Shown here: in pieces, positions 49,901-51,175 of the stretch
Position numbering within the stretch: the first letter of the stretch is position 1
Layout: the number at the start of each line of letters is the position of its first letter
From: Rhipicephalus microplus
Lineage: Eukaryota > Arthropoda > Arachnida > Ixodida > Ixodidae
Assembly: GCF_043290135.1 (NCBI RefSeq)
Contig: NC_134710.1
Location: 13,655,321-13,719,320, forward strand
Reading direction: 5' to 3'
DNA: 64,000 nt
Made by a program: the position numbers and the translations under genes
Notes under the pieces: generated by a model
What the model was told of the DNA's origin: nothing
Databases searched by the model: none
Seen by the model: the letters and a program-made list of their open reading frames with translations, nothing else

Positions 49901-50775
49901 TTTCGTACATTTAATGAAGACGCATGTTTTTTTGTTTTTTTTTTTAAGAAAATGCCAGAAGTCAATTATGTGCAGTAATGAAATTGCACTGTTTTTCTCA
50001 ATACGAGTGTTCTTGTCTCCCGAATTCAATTATGGCCCAATAGAGAGTACCGACTATTTACCGGATGAAAAATCTCTATTTCTCTGAGACAGCTGCAGCC
50101 AGCAGCTCGAACCAAGGGATGGTTTCGCTTCACTTGGACAACATTCTCCACAAGAAGTTCCACCAATTCATAGAGCCGAGTGTCATTCTGAAAAGTAAAT
50201 AACAGAAAAGAACGAAAGATTATATGTGTGCCGCGCAAAACAAAAACTCTAATTACAGCGCCTTACTTACTGCAGACTGCTGAGAAAGCATGATGGTCGT
50301 CATGGTGATTAAAGTCTGGCTTTGAACATTATACCTAGTCGTTCGTCTCACAGCACCATATGCACTTTTAAGCGACTCTACGGCATCGTAGGCTCTGGAA
50401 AATGACGTGCAGGGCTTGAATTATAACGCAGAACCAAGCTATGTCAAATTAACAACAGCGCTTACGTTTTTTCTGAGTGATAGCTGCTCCCGGCCTCCTG
50501 GAGCATCAACAGCAGTGCGAGTTGACTGCTTTCATCCTGGCGATCGTCCACAAGGACCTTAAATAGCAAGAAAGACCATGCAGCGTCGAATGGCACTTCC
50601 GTCCAAAATTAAGAACGCTGTCTGGTCTTGGGTTCGATGACAGTGCGTTAAATGCAACGCCTACCTTGACGACGTCCGAGTAGTGAAGTCCAACAGAGAC
50701 CGCTTCATTGCCGGGGTCAGCATACAACTCTTGGCGAAGCCTCACCAGATTTGCAAAGCACTCTTGCTGACCCAT
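1540..50775 (-). CDS. AP5B1: AP-5 adaptor complex beta subunit (AP5B1-like), 17-exon gene, 3' end outside window
   Basis: Probable large beta subunit of the AP-5 endosomal adaptor complex, which acts with AP5Z1, SPG11 and SPG15 on late endosomes (family knowledge). Exons, 5' to 3' on the minus strand: 50665-50775, 50466-50557, 50271-50394, 50062-50187, 47224-47340, 46553-46693, 43121-43195, 42135-42168 (tentative), 41261-41412, 41013-41147, 30720-30840, 23755-23908, 23574-23675, 17460-17607, 2053-2188, 1853-1959, 1540-1609. Each has an AG acceptor and GT donor, and phases match throughout. The product is Leu-rich and helical (HEAT-like), about 650 residues so far. Local similarity to vertebrate AP5B1 as I remember it includes the CSCLREIE block in exon 4, the block after it in exon 5, and [12 protein letters not shown] in exon 16. 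Vertebrate AP5B1 is about 880 residues, so the C-terminal appendage must lie left of base 1. An exon may be missing between 17607 and 23574. The exons are seen directly; the name is inferred from remembered similarity. Confidence 0.72.
1853..1959 (-). CDS. AP5B1: AP5B1-like exon 16
   Basis: Acceptor TATTTCAG, donor GTACAT. Reads (D)[19 protein letters not shown] and then a [15 protein letters not shown] helix, in phase with exon 15. Confidence 0.72.
2053..2188 (-). CDS. AP5B1: AP5B1-like exon 15
   Basis: Acceptor GCTTTGCAG, donor GTTAGT. 45 codons plus G ([20 protein letters not shown] and onward). It is separated from exon 14 by an intron of about 15 kb full of Gypsy elements. Confidence 0.72.
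2189..3864. other. Intron sequence left of the first Gypsy element
   Basis: AT-rich to about 2950. The part from about 3040 to 3700 is richer in GC and carries a 96-codon open frame on the minus strand (3051-3341) and a 105-codon one on the plus strand (3387-3704). It may be an old coding transposon remnant, but I could not place it. Confidence 0.25.
3869..4026 (+). repeat. 5' LTR of Gypsy element 1
   Basis: Begins TATAATGAAGAAGAAAGAC and ends AATAAACCCCCTTTACA. It pairs with 9962-10119 over its whole length. An AATAAA polyadenylation-type signal lies near its 3' end. Confidence 0.85.
4129..5208 (+). pseudogene. Gypsy element 1 gag remnant
   Basis: The capsid-like part (about 4150-4670) reads [19 protein letters not shown], then [19 protein letters not shown] and a [13 protein letters not shown] stretch typical of Ty3/Gypsy gag. 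It stops at 4673. A frameshifted continuation (4744-5200) is Gln/Pro-rich and holds a CCHC zinc knuckle (CX2CX4HX4C, about 5095-5140) in another frame. Retroviral-type capsid and nucleocapsid roles are family knowledge; the copy is broken. Confidence 0.75.
5390..5931 (+). pseudogene. Gypsy element 1 aspartic protease remnant
   Basis: Contains the retropepsin active-site motif LVDTGAAVS (about 5450-5475) with the expected flanking strand [10 protein letters not shown] stop follows at about 5506, and the frame then continues to 5931 with the usual hydrophobic [15 protein letters not shown] block. Nonfunctional because of the in-frame stop. Confidence 0.7.
6240..7245 (+). pseudogene. Gypsy element 1 reverse transcriptase and start of RNase H
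   Basis: Frameshifted Ty3/Gypsy RT. Visible pieces are [12 protein letters not shown] (6370-6410), the [20 protein letters not shown] block (6610-6670) and the polymerase box, which reads YLDN instead of YLDD (6734-6745), a lost catalytic Asp. The thumb and connection ([20 protein letters not shown], 6930-6990) lead into RNase H, with the first catalytic Asp in EVHTDA. The RNase H is cut at 7245 by an inserted element. Confidence 0.8.
7246..8314 (-). mobile_element. Solo-LTR-like insertion inside the Gypsy RNase H
   Basis: About 1.07 kb beginning TGTGATGCAGG and ending CACCACACACCACA. It interrupts the RNase H frame exactly between FDE and [10 protein letters not shown]. The flanks ACGAG (7241-7245) and CCGAG (8315-8319) look like a 5-bp target duplication with one change. 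No coding domain is visible, which fits a solo LTR of another element. Orientation is guessed from ATTAAA/AATAAA-like signals read on the minus strand. Confidence 0.55.
8320..8610 (+). pseudogene. Gypsy element 1 RNase H, second half
   Basis: Resumes with [20 protein letters not shown], then [19 protein letters not shown] and [20 protein letters not shown], ending HTHADALS. This is a standard Ty3/Gypsy RNase H tail. The usual TDHHAL has become TNHHAL, so a catalytic Asp is lost. Confidence 0.75.
8800..9882 (+). pseudogene. Gypsy element 1 integrase remnant
   Basis: The catalytic core spans about 9030-9440. [12 protein letters not shown] is followed by [14 protein letters not shown] (the usual VDYL Asp reads Asn), then [18 protein letters not shown] with the second Asp, and [17 protein letters not shown] with the third residue, Glu. 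The C-terminal part (9439-9880) reads [15 protein letters not shown] and then [24 protein letters not shown] sits in the core and a frameshift at a run of A (about 9408-9417) separates the two parts. Confidence 0.8.
9962..10119 (+). repeat. 3' LTR of Gypsy element 1
   Basis: Same 158-bp length as the 5' LTR, about 87% identical by eye, with the same TTTACA terminus, followed by the CATG target duplication. Confidence 0.85.
10124..10840. other. Intron sequence, no feature recognised
   Basis: Mixed-composition sequence right of Gypsy element 1 with no open frame resembling a known domain on either strand. Confidence 0.3.
10850..12470 (-). mobile_element. Inverted Ty3/Gypsy integrase fragment
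   Basis: Minus-strand pol remnant. The zinc-binding region ([11 protein letters not shown], about 11985-11960) precedes the catalytic core. The core shows [20 protein letters not shown] and [10 protein letters not shown] (11880-11810), then [20 protein letters not shown] (11720-11650), where the normal DRG reads DYD, and [11 protein letters not shown] (11620-11580). The downstream C-terminal domain is frameshifted down to about 11080. A 20-base poly-G run (11934-11953, encoding Pro) is a likely slippage site. No LTR, RT or gag accompanies it, so it is a 5'-truncated piece. Confidence 0.72.
12471..13201. other. AT-rich intron with an unassigned open frame
   Basis: Contains T and C homopolymers (12661-12674, 12719-12727). 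A 96-codon plus-strand open frame at 12916-13206 ends beside the LTR of Gypsy element 2. It has no recognisable domain. Confidence 0.25.
13202..13300 (+). repeat. 5' LTR of Gypsy element 2
   Basis: 99 bp with perfect 7-bp inverted ends TGTAACG and CGTTACA. It contains TGTGGGCACAGG and a TTTAATAAA signal. A primer-binding-like TGGTAGAGG follows. Confidence 0.65.
13450..14800 (+). pseudogene. Gypsy element 2 gag remnant
   Basis: Capsid-like sequence with [20 protein letters not shown] (13572-13630), [30 protein letters not shown] (13857-13915) and [20 protein letters not shown] (13920-13980). The CCHC knuckle [14 protein letters not shown] (14511-14552) is intact. Frame breaks occur at 13712, at about 13760, and at 14124. 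A 45-bp tandem or inverted repetition of the GAAACCGTTACGG motif sits at 14838-14893. Confidence 0.72.
14830..16502 (+). pseudogene. Gypsy element 2 protease and spacer, split by a LINE
   Basis: The retropepsin motif reads [12 protein letters not shown] (about 14980-15016) instead of LVDTGA. The domain is interrupted at 15149 by the LINE insertion and resumes at 15783 with [20 protein letters not shown]. The downstream spacer up to 16502 is open ([18 protein letters not shown] and onward), and the RT begins in another frame at about 16480. Confidence 0.72.
15150..15773 (+). mobile_element. 5'-truncated RTE-like LINE inserted in the Gypsy protease
   Basis: Flanked by a perfect 9-bp target duplication ACTTACGTT (15141-15149 and 15774-15782). 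It encodes only the C-terminus of a non-LTR reverse transcriptase, still open over 165 codons (15250-15744). Marks are [33 protein letters not shown] and a RRGR..RW..E...FAG..W basic tail. The 3' end is (GAT)n. The RTE clade is suggested by the C-terminal pattern and simple-repeat tail; other non-LTR clades are possible. Confidence 0.85.
16480..16845 (+). pseudogene. Gypsy element 2 reverse transcriptase, truncated
   Basis: RT fingers and palm: [40 protein letters not shown], then [20 protein letters not shown] and [20 protein letters not shown]. The first catalytic Asp (SLDL) is present. The frame ends just after ATFQRM, so the YxDD box and everything beyond are missing. Confidence 0.8.
16846..17459. 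other. Intron sequence between Gypsy element 2 and AP5B1 exon 14
   Basis: Purine-rich start (GGGGGAGAGTGAGGAGGGGG, about 16887). No exon or repeat family recognised. Confidence 0.3.
17460..17607 (-). CDS. AP5B1: AP5B1-like exon 14
   Basis: Acceptor GTCCTGCAG, donor GTCAGT. Reads [20 protein letters not shown] and onward, ending in phase 0. Joined directly to exon 13 the frame holds, but comparison with the vertebrate protein suggests about 30 residues may be missing in between. Confidence 0.68.
17608..18498. repeat. Intron sequence with a truncated tRNA-like SINE tail
   Basis: At about 18316-18400 lies the tail of the tRNA-derived SINE family seen at 21.9-22.2 kb: TATAGCGTTAAAGAGCTTG, then TTCCGGTGACGGCATC. 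It is in minus orientation and lacks the tRNA-like head. Nothing else was recognised. Confidence 0.4.
18499..19692 (-). mobile_element. pogo/Tigger-like transposon, internally deleted
   Basis: Inverted ends GTATTTACTCGCATAATTTG (18499-18518) and, at 19671-19692, the complement of GTATTTACTTGCATAATTTG. On the minus strand it keeps only the two ends of a pogo-family transposase. The N-terminal Brinker/CENP-B-type helix-turn-helix reads [20 protein letters not shown] (about 19110-19050). The C-terminal tail reads [17 protein letters not shown] (about 18830-18780). The whole DDE domain is gone, so this is a nonautonomous deletion derivative. Confidence 0.68.
19693..20050. other. Intron sequence, no feature recognised
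   Basis: AT-rich sequence between the pogo derivative and the following MITE-like element. Confidence 0.3.
20050..20342. mobile_element. MITE-like element with GAGCGAAGCTTC ends
   Basis: About 290 bp, GC-richer than its surroundings. It begins TGAGCGAAGCTCCTTAATAA and ends with the inverted form TTAAGAAGC-like AAGAAGCTTCGCTCCTAAA. The interior (20120-20320) is open on the plus strand but resembles no protein. Superfamily unknown. Confidence 0.5.
20343..21849. other. Intron sequence, no clear feature
   Basis: AT-rich. A short AACAATAACAATCTGAATAAC tandem lies near 21060-21105. The 91-codon open frame on the minus strand at 21398-21673 has no recognisable domain. Confidence 0.3.
21855..22205 (-). 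repeat. tRNA-derived SINE, second family, copy 1
   Basis: Read on the minus strand, the head has a tRNA-like promoter. A box-A-like GGCCGCGTGGTAAAACATC is followed 30 bp later by a degenerate box B (GGTTTTATCCCC). The body ends with TTTTTGCTCACAATCAATG, then CTCTTTAACGCTATAGCATT. It aligns by eye with the plus-strand copy at 23285-23540 and the tail at 18316. Confidence 0.55.
22206..23284. other. Intron sequence, unassigned repeats
   Basis: Contains a stretch (22310-22430) in which GTAGTGGGTGC and its near-inverted forms recur, suggesting another small mobile element. No coding exon recognised. Confidence 0.25.
23285..23540 (+). repeat. tRNA-derived SINE, second family, copy 2
   Basis: Plus-strand copy of the family at 21855. 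Box-A-like AAGCGGCTGTGTGGTGGAAC (23365) and box-B-like GGATTCGATCC (23408-23418) flank a tRNA-like loop. The tail has TTTGGTCATGGACACAATTT and then CGCTCACAACCTGTGACACC. Confidence 0.6.
23574..23675 (-). CDS. AP5B1: AP5B1-like exon 13
   Basis: Acceptor GCCAACAG, donor GTAAGA. Reads [20 protein letters not shown] and onward, ending in phase 2. Spaced only 79 bp from exon 12. Confidence 0.72.
23755..23908 (-). CDS. AP5B1: AP5B1-like exon 12
   Basis: Acceptor ACTTCCAG, donor GTATGT. 154 bases reading [20 protein letters not shown], then a hydrophobic [13 protein letters not shown] helix. Confidence 0.72.
24005..24441. repeat. Foldback (long inverted repeat) element 1
   Basis: Two imperfect inverted arms of about 75-90 bp. 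The left arm holds CTGACTAACAACCAGG (24039-24054). The right arm holds the complement of it, ACTTGGTTGTTAGTCAG (24381-24397). Both share GGAAGAAAGTGTAC-type outer ends. No coding capacity. Confidence 0.55.
24442..25513. other. AT-rich intron sequence
   Basis: Very AT-rich from 24850 to 25090. No exon, SINE or transposase remnant recognised. Confidence 0.3.
25515..25711. repeat. Foldback element 2, near-perfect 90-bp palindrome
   Basis: Arms 25515-25605 and 25620-25711 are inverted copies differing by one C/G substitution, one A/G substitution and one single-base indel, around a 14-base AT-rich loop. Arms carry TATAACTGTCAGTTCAAGCG and GGACAAGCGCTTTCTC. Near identity of the arms implies a recent origin or ongoing gene conversion. 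Confidence 0.85.
25712..26560. other. Intron sequence, no feature recognised
   Basis: Contains GTGCGCACCTATGTGCACCACGTG (25838-25861), a short self-complementary run. Otherwise unassigned. Confidence 0.25.
26565..27075. repeat. Minisatellite with alternating 121/73-bp units
   Basis: The motif GATGAAAAGATGCGAGATGG recurs at about 26578, 26699, 26771 (one change), 26895 (one change) and 26969. Spacing alternates about 121, 72, 124 and 74 bp, giving a higher-order unit of roughly 195 bp. Units are joined by (GACA)/(GACG) tracts. Open frames on the minus strand across it are by-products of the repeat. Confidence 0.8.
27076..28260. other. Intron sequence with unassigned minus-strand open frames
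   Basis: Open frames at 27385-27597 (70 codons) and 27641-27907 (88 codons) on the minus strand look somewhat protein-like ([31 protein letters not shown]). They do not fit the AP5B1 splice chain and match no family I know; probably a decayed transposon. Confidence 0.25.
28261..29363 (+). mobile_element. pogo/Tigger-like transposon with a broken transposase
   Basis: Terminal inverted repeats CCGTAATTACTCGAATCTA (28261-28279) and, at 29345-29363, the complement of CCGTATTTACTCGATTCTA. A TA dinucleotide precedes the left end. At 1.1 kb it is about half the usual length. It lies in an AP5B1 intron, antisense to that gene. Confidence 0.72.
28512..29260 (+). pseudogene. pogo-family transposase pseudogene
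   Basis: The N-terminal Brinker-type DNA-binding domain reads [20 protein letters not shown], then [18 protein letters not shown] (28545-28670). A CENP-B-type region follows, then the start of the DDE_1 domain: [20 protein letters not shown] with the first Asp (29047-29105) and [20 protein letters not shown] (29140-29200). Stops at TGA 28771-28773 and TAG 29043-29045. Sequence ends before the second and third catalytic residues because of an internal deletion. Confidence 0.75.
29441..29481 (+). repeat. Short direct tandem duplication (20 bp x 2)
   Basis: TCATGCCTGTGTTGTTTAAC occurs twice back to back, immediately before the hAT MITE. Confidence 0.6.
29500..29799. mobile_element. hAT-type MITE
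   Basis: 300 bp with a perfect 8-bp target duplication CCCTAGCT (29492-29499 and 29800-29807). The left end CAGTGGTTCTCAAATGG is the classic hAT/Charlie-type terminus; the right end reads TAAGGGTTCTCAGTCATGG on the complement. No coding capacity. Confidence 0.72.
29833..30124 (+). mobile_element. 5'-truncated RTE-like LINE tail, second copy
   Basis: Same 3' end as the LINE at 15150-15773. Shared text includes GGGCCGGGCATGTAGCGCGT and GGGTTAACTGGCGGAACATGG-type sequence, with a TGATGATGATGA tail. Flanked by a 15-bp duplication AATGAAAAGGCCTAG (29818-29832 and 30125-30139). The start overlaps a short GCCTAGCAATGAAAA repetition. Confidence 0.82.
30500..30632 (+). repeat. Possible solo-LTR remnant
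   Basis: Contains TTTGTGGGCACAAGTTCCCT followed by CAATAAAG. This resembles the TGTGGGCACAGGTTCGCCCT plus TTTAATAAA block in the LTR of Gypsy element 2. It ends near CATTACTACA. Ends and target duplication are not clear. Confidence 0.35.
30720..30840 (-). CDS. AP5B1: AP5B1-like exon 11
   Basis: Acceptor CATTGTAG, donor GTGAGA; 40 codons plus one base ([19 protein letters not shown] to IWGGP). The leftover G pairs with AA at the next exon to give GAA, so the frame continues. Confidence 0.68.
31186..31284 (-). mobile_element. 5'-truncated Ruka-like SINE with 15-bp target duplication
   Basis: Only 69 bp of the SINE 3' part (31201-31269) remain. Its TCCCAAAACCACCCAATGAT block matches the longer copies at 33939 and 40176. 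A perfect 15-bp duplication ACAATTATACAAAAT flanks it (31186-31200 and 31270-31284). This shows insertion by target-primed reverse transcription with severe 5' truncation. Confidence 0.82.
31383..31483 (-). repeat. Partial 3' LTR of Gypsy element 3
   Basis: Matches 33845-33938 plus 34195-34203 of the 5' LTR almost base for base, then leaves it at the CGTCGTCTT junction, where protease-spacer coding sequence begins. Confidence 0.8.
31484..32403 (-). pseudogene. Gypsy element 3 protease region (open frame)
   Basis: Open for about 300 codons. The retropepsin motif [12 protein letters not shown] is intact (about 32190-32155), with the second conserved block [20 protein letters not shown] (about 31990-31930). 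The spacer up to [11 protein letters not shown] precedes where the RT should begin. The open frame then reads into LTR sequence, giving a chimeric tail. Confidence 0.75.
32391..33815 (-). pseudogene. Gypsy element 3 gag remnant
   Basis: Capsid part: [20 protein letters not shown] (33590-33530), [13 protein letters not shown], then after a frameshift [20 protein letters not shown] (33290-33230) and [20 protein letters not shown]. The nucleocapsid knuckle reads [15 protein letters not shown] (32660-32615), in which the last Cys is replaced by Arg. Breaks lie at about 33342 and 32983. Confidence 0.75.
33845..34280 (-). repeat. 5' LTR of Gypsy element 3 carrying a SINE
   Basis: Starts TGTCGCTAAGTGAAAATAAC on the plus strand and ends TTTAGCCGTGACA, so termini are inverted TGTC/GACA. 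The SINE occupies 33939-34182. Confidence 0.78.
33927..34194 (-). mobile_element. Ruka-like tRNA-derived SINE, copy 1, with target duplication
   Basis: Body 33939-34182, in minus orientation, flanked by a perfect 12-bp duplication GCCGCTTCGCCG (33927-33938 and 34183-34194). Read on the minus strand it has box A TGGTCTAGTGGCTAAGGTAC and box B GGGTTCGAATCCC, the internal RNA polymerase III promoter of a tRNA-like head. The tail is (CAAT)n. It resembles the Ruka SINE family reported from ixodid ticks (from memory). Confidence 0.88.
34281..35199. other. Intron sequence, no exon recognised
   Basis: The minus-strand open frame at 34964-35155 (63 codons) lies directly downstream of the Penelope-like remnant and may be its 3' flank. 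No splice borders compatible with AP5B1 were found. Confidence 0.25.
35200..35560 (-). mobile_element. Penelope-like retroelement remnant (GIY-YIG end)
   Basis: Minus-strand fragments of the C-terminal GIY-YIG endonuclease found in Penelope-like elements: [17 protein letters not shown], then KSHDKWHYL and [16 protein letters not shown]. These are separated by a stop and frame shifts. The RT domain is not visible. Confidence 0.6.
35561..36954. other. Intron sequence left of the Kolobok-like element
   Basis: A plus-strand open frame of 104 codons (35983-36294) and an overlapping one to 36509 look weakly protein-like ([17 protein letters not shown]), but no family is recognised. Confidence 0.25.
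37491..37496 (-). terminator. Poly(A) signal of the Kolobok-like transposase
   Basis: TTTATT on the plus strand (AATAAA on the transcript), 24 bases after the stop codon. Confidence 0.6.
37520..39451 (-). CDS. Mutator-domain-type transposase of the Kolobok-like element
   Basis: Intact 643-residue single-exon protein, start [20 protein letters not shown]. The N-terminus is basic (residues 7-28), then acidic and low-complexity. A zinc-binding CX2C...CX2C pair follows (CCKACHG and CERCGE, about residues 141-172). The RNase-H-like core holds [13 protein letters not shown] (first Asp), LSDGDSKTF (second Asp) and [13 protein letters not shown] (Glu), the expected DDE arrangement. It resembles arthropod proteins labelled Mutator-like transposase domain (family knowledge). 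No stop or frameshift, so the copy could still be functional. The ATG is the first in frame and lies just inside the right end of the element. Confidence 0.82.
   Translation of the reverse strand: MPGNAKKYRTVHAFGRRKRKGRGRKSTKSSEPLVDSDERCVDAPRPFSDGATERVASDDDDGEANSGRLRIDAKVVTNAEVEENHAREKATLDRLSSAPATARKIDFFTASCSEATAQDSDHAAPYLLMHLDILNAIMGALCCKACHGPATIVRGDRDYGLAVKVLVQCERCGEIANEWTSPRANGTKTCNPFEVNLLASRAMVATGNGQTKMNDIFATMGISHRGTHHKTFQRHLKNTLAPAATRAAESAMSECAEKVRTIYDDLCFGHRGNIAVSYDGTWKTRGHSSHIRMGTVIELFSGYVLDYVVLSNFCLGCEVGPKPSSEGYQEWKANHKCQKNTNSKAGQMEVEAALILFQWSLERHGLRYTTMLSDGDSKTFCAIQDAKVYGYIDVQKEDCINHVQKRMGTALRNLVQKQKCDGKRGLGGKGRLTGELITRLSTYYGRALKSHEGDVGEMQKAVMATYRHVTSTDECSDHSLCPAGETSWCRHNAAKAKGEPDPRHAYNLPKDVAEALLPVYTRLSERALLQRCERGKTQNSNESLHSVIWSLAPKEHHASLFAVEAAVAEAVLRFNTGNLNSATAILGEMDMNATSTGARRAREKDHRRSIVSNKKRTALLELRKLVKRRHEHRMHSDYASGAF
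40164..40435 (-). mobile_element. Ruka-like SINE, copy 2, with target duplication
   Basis: Body 40176-40423 between 12-bp duplications AAAATGTCACAT (40164-40175 and 40424-40435). Same orientation and sequence as copy 1. Box B reads ATCGAATTCC-like text within a slightly decayed head; the tail is (CAAT)n-type. Confidence 0.82.
40436..40870. other. AT-rich intron sequence
   Basis: No feature recognised between the SINE and the (CA)n tract. Confidence 0.3.
40873..40991 (+). repeat. (CA)n microsatellite
   Basis: About 118 bp of AC dinucleotides: roughly 26 uninterrupted units, then AAAC and GC interruptions to 40991. It lies in the intron just after the AP5B1 exon 10 donor. Open frames through it are artefacts. 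Confidence 0.95.
41013..41147 (-). CDS. AP5B1: AP5B1-like exon 10
   Basis: Acceptor AATGCAG, donor GTGGGT; 45 codons in phase 0 ([20 protein letters not shown] and onward). The donor lies only about 20 bp from the long (CA)n tract in the following intron. Confidence 0.68.
41261..41412 (-). CDS. AP5B1: AP5B1-like exon 9
   Basis: Acceptor TATTTCAG(AG); the first bases could also start at 41414. Donor GTATGT. Reads [20 protein letters not shown] followed by hydrophobic helices, ending in phase 0 at LVLNS. Confidence 0.68.
41415..42134. other. AT-rich intron sequence
   Basis: No exon or transposon recognised. A poly-T run lies at 42052-42075. Confidence 0.3.
42135..42168 (-). CDS. AP5B1: Tentative AP5B1-like micro-exon 8
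   Basis: 34 bases between a TTCTAG acceptor and a GTAGAT donor. It reads [11 protein letters not shown] plus one base. It is the only candidate found that joins exon 7 (phase 0) to the next exon in frame, using the second AG of CAGAG there. Its small size makes it uncertain. Confidence 0.35.
42725..42895. repeat. Foldback element 3, imperfect
   Basis: The head GCTGGGCCAATTGGTATGG resembles the flank of foldback 2 (GTTGGGCTAGTTGGATATG). TAGCAAGAAGCATGAAAAC (42759) is roughly complementary to the right arm TTTATTGGTGCTGCTTGCTA (42856-42875). The arms are more diverged than in foldback 2. Confidence 0.5.
43121..43195 (-). CDS. AP5B1: AP5B1-like exon 7
   Basis: Acceptor CTTTCAG after a pyrimidine tract, donor GTAGGT; 25 codons ([20 protein letters not shown] and onward), phase 0. 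Confidence 0.7.
43840..44110 (+). repeat. Polypyrimidine tract
   Basis: About 270 bp dominated by C and T (TTTCTCTTTCTCTC and similar), with few purines. Strongly strand-asymmetric. Open frames of Phe/Leu/Ser-rich text through it are not genes. Confidence 0.85.
44200..44886. other. Intron sequence with an unassigned plus-strand open frame
   Basis: The frame 44350-44511 ([25 protein letters not shown]) and the following [15 protein letters not shown] text (44521-44645) look somewhat protein-like. They match no family I recognise and lack clear splice borders. Confidence 0.25.
44888..45000. mobile_element. Possible end of a Tc1/mariner-type transposon
   Basis: ACAGTAAAACCTCGTTAATAC (44887-44907) is the type of terminus seen in Tigger/pogo and mariner elements. 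No matching inverted end was found in the window. Confidence 0.35.
45300..45560 (+). repeat. Diverged tandem duplication, about 157-bp period
   Basis: TACGCAGCCAAAGCAGCGAG (45304) and TACGCAGCGACTGGCATAGA (45461) begin two aligned copies. Both continue through GACGAAACA..CAT, AAATGTGTACC and CTACT.AGCGAAAAC.GACAG. Confidence 0.65.
45560..46140. other. Intron sequence
   Basis: Moderately GC-rich. No exon or transposon recognised. Confidence 0.25.
46140..46540 (+). repeat. Diverged tandem duplication, about 205-bp period
   Basis: Copy 1 begins GTGTACAAGATGGCGACC (46142); copy 2 begins ATGTACAAAATCGCGACC (46347). Both contain TTC.AAAACCACCTT.TGGC, a poly-A run, and end with GTTTCCCACCACTGC. 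The second copy ends about 15 bp before the AP5B1 exon 6 donor. Confidence 0.72.
46553..46693 (-). CDS. AP5B1: AP5B1-like exon 6
   Basis: Acceptor TTGGCAG, donor GTAAGT; 47 codons in phase 0. Two amphipathic helices ([19 protein letters not shown] and [16 protein letters not shown]). Confidence 0.75.
47224..47340 (-). CDS. AP5B1: AP5B1-like exon 5
   Basis: Acceptor CCCTAG, donor GTAATG; 39 codons in phase 0. Reads [19 protein letters not shown] followed by a hydrophobic helix, continuing the exon 4 similarity. Confidence 0.75.
47341..48380. other. AT-rich intron sequence
   Basis: Poly-T at 47590-47605 and further A/T runs. No coding or repeat family recognised. Confidence 0.3.
48383..48688. 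mobile_element. Tc1/mariner-type MITE with long inverted ends
   Basis: 306 bp flanked by TA on both sides (48381-48382 and 48689-48690). Left end CAGTGTAAATTTTTATGAAAG; right end on the complement CAGTATCAATTTTTATGAAAG. Similarity between the arms continues for about 65 bp (GTGGCCTGCGTTCTG and GTGGCCTGCGTCCTG). No transposase. A partial relative is at 49525-49560 (TTTTTATGAAAGGGAACACG). Confidence 0.68.
48691..50061. other. Intron 4 sequence of AP5B1
   Basis: AT-rich. Holds only a fragment related to the preceding MITE (about 49525-49560). No exon recognised. Confidence 0.3.
50062..50187 (-). CDS. AP5B1: AP5B1-like exon 4
   Basis: Acceptor TTTTCAG, donor GTAAAT; 42 codons, phase 0 on both sides. 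It holds the [18 protein letters not shown] block, one of the best matches to vertebrate AP5B1. Confidence 0.78.
50271..50394 (-). CDS. AP5B1: AP5B1-like exon 3
   Basis: Acceptor TTTCCAG, donor GTAAGT. Reads [19 protein letters not shown] and onward. Together with exon 2 it is exactly 72 codons. Confidence 0.75.
50466..50557 (-). CDS. AP5B1: AP5B1-like exon 2
   Basis: Acceptor TTTAAG, donor GTAAGC. Reads [19 protein letters not shown] and ends in phase 2; exon 3 supplies the last base of the split codon. Confidence 0.75.
50665..50775 (-). CDS. AP5B1: AP5B1-like exon 1 (start codon)
   Basis: Begins with ATG ([17 protein letters not shown]) and ends in phase 0 before a GTAGGC donor. It holds 37 codons. 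The start is chosen because the sequence upstream is a promoter-like gap facing the divergent THAP gene. Confidence 0.75.
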
Positions 50776-51175
50776 GGCAACAGGAACCAGTGACTATAAT
50801 TATAGTCGAGCGACTAGCCATGCACAACCAGTTCAACCGCGGAGATTTCTACTATGGCTCCGCGCCGAGTTTCAACACATCAACAGCTGAGTGTAGTAGA
50901 ATGAGAGAGTGGGTCCACTGGAGCAGGCGGAGAGCGGTGCAAATGAAGCAAAAAGCGCTGAAAACTTGTATTGGCGCTGCAGTCGCAGCGCAGTTTTTGT
51001 ATTCTAGTAGAGTGTACTAAAACTTTTGAGTGGCGCGACCGAAACGCTTTCCCCTTGCTTTCTCCATCCCCAACTTGTGGCGAAAGTAGCGGCGGCGCTG
51101 CCATCGCCCAATCTTCCCACTTGGTTTACTCGGCTGGCTCAGCGGCATGGCCGGCATCTCGGTTTTAGTCGCGAA
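50776..51175. promoter_or_regulatory. Putative bidirectional promoter between AP5B1 and the THAP gene
   Basis: 400 bp separating two divergent ATGs (50775 minus, 51176 plus), richer in CG dinucleotides than the introns. No TATA box at an obvious position. Promoter function is inferred from position only. Confidence 0.45.
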
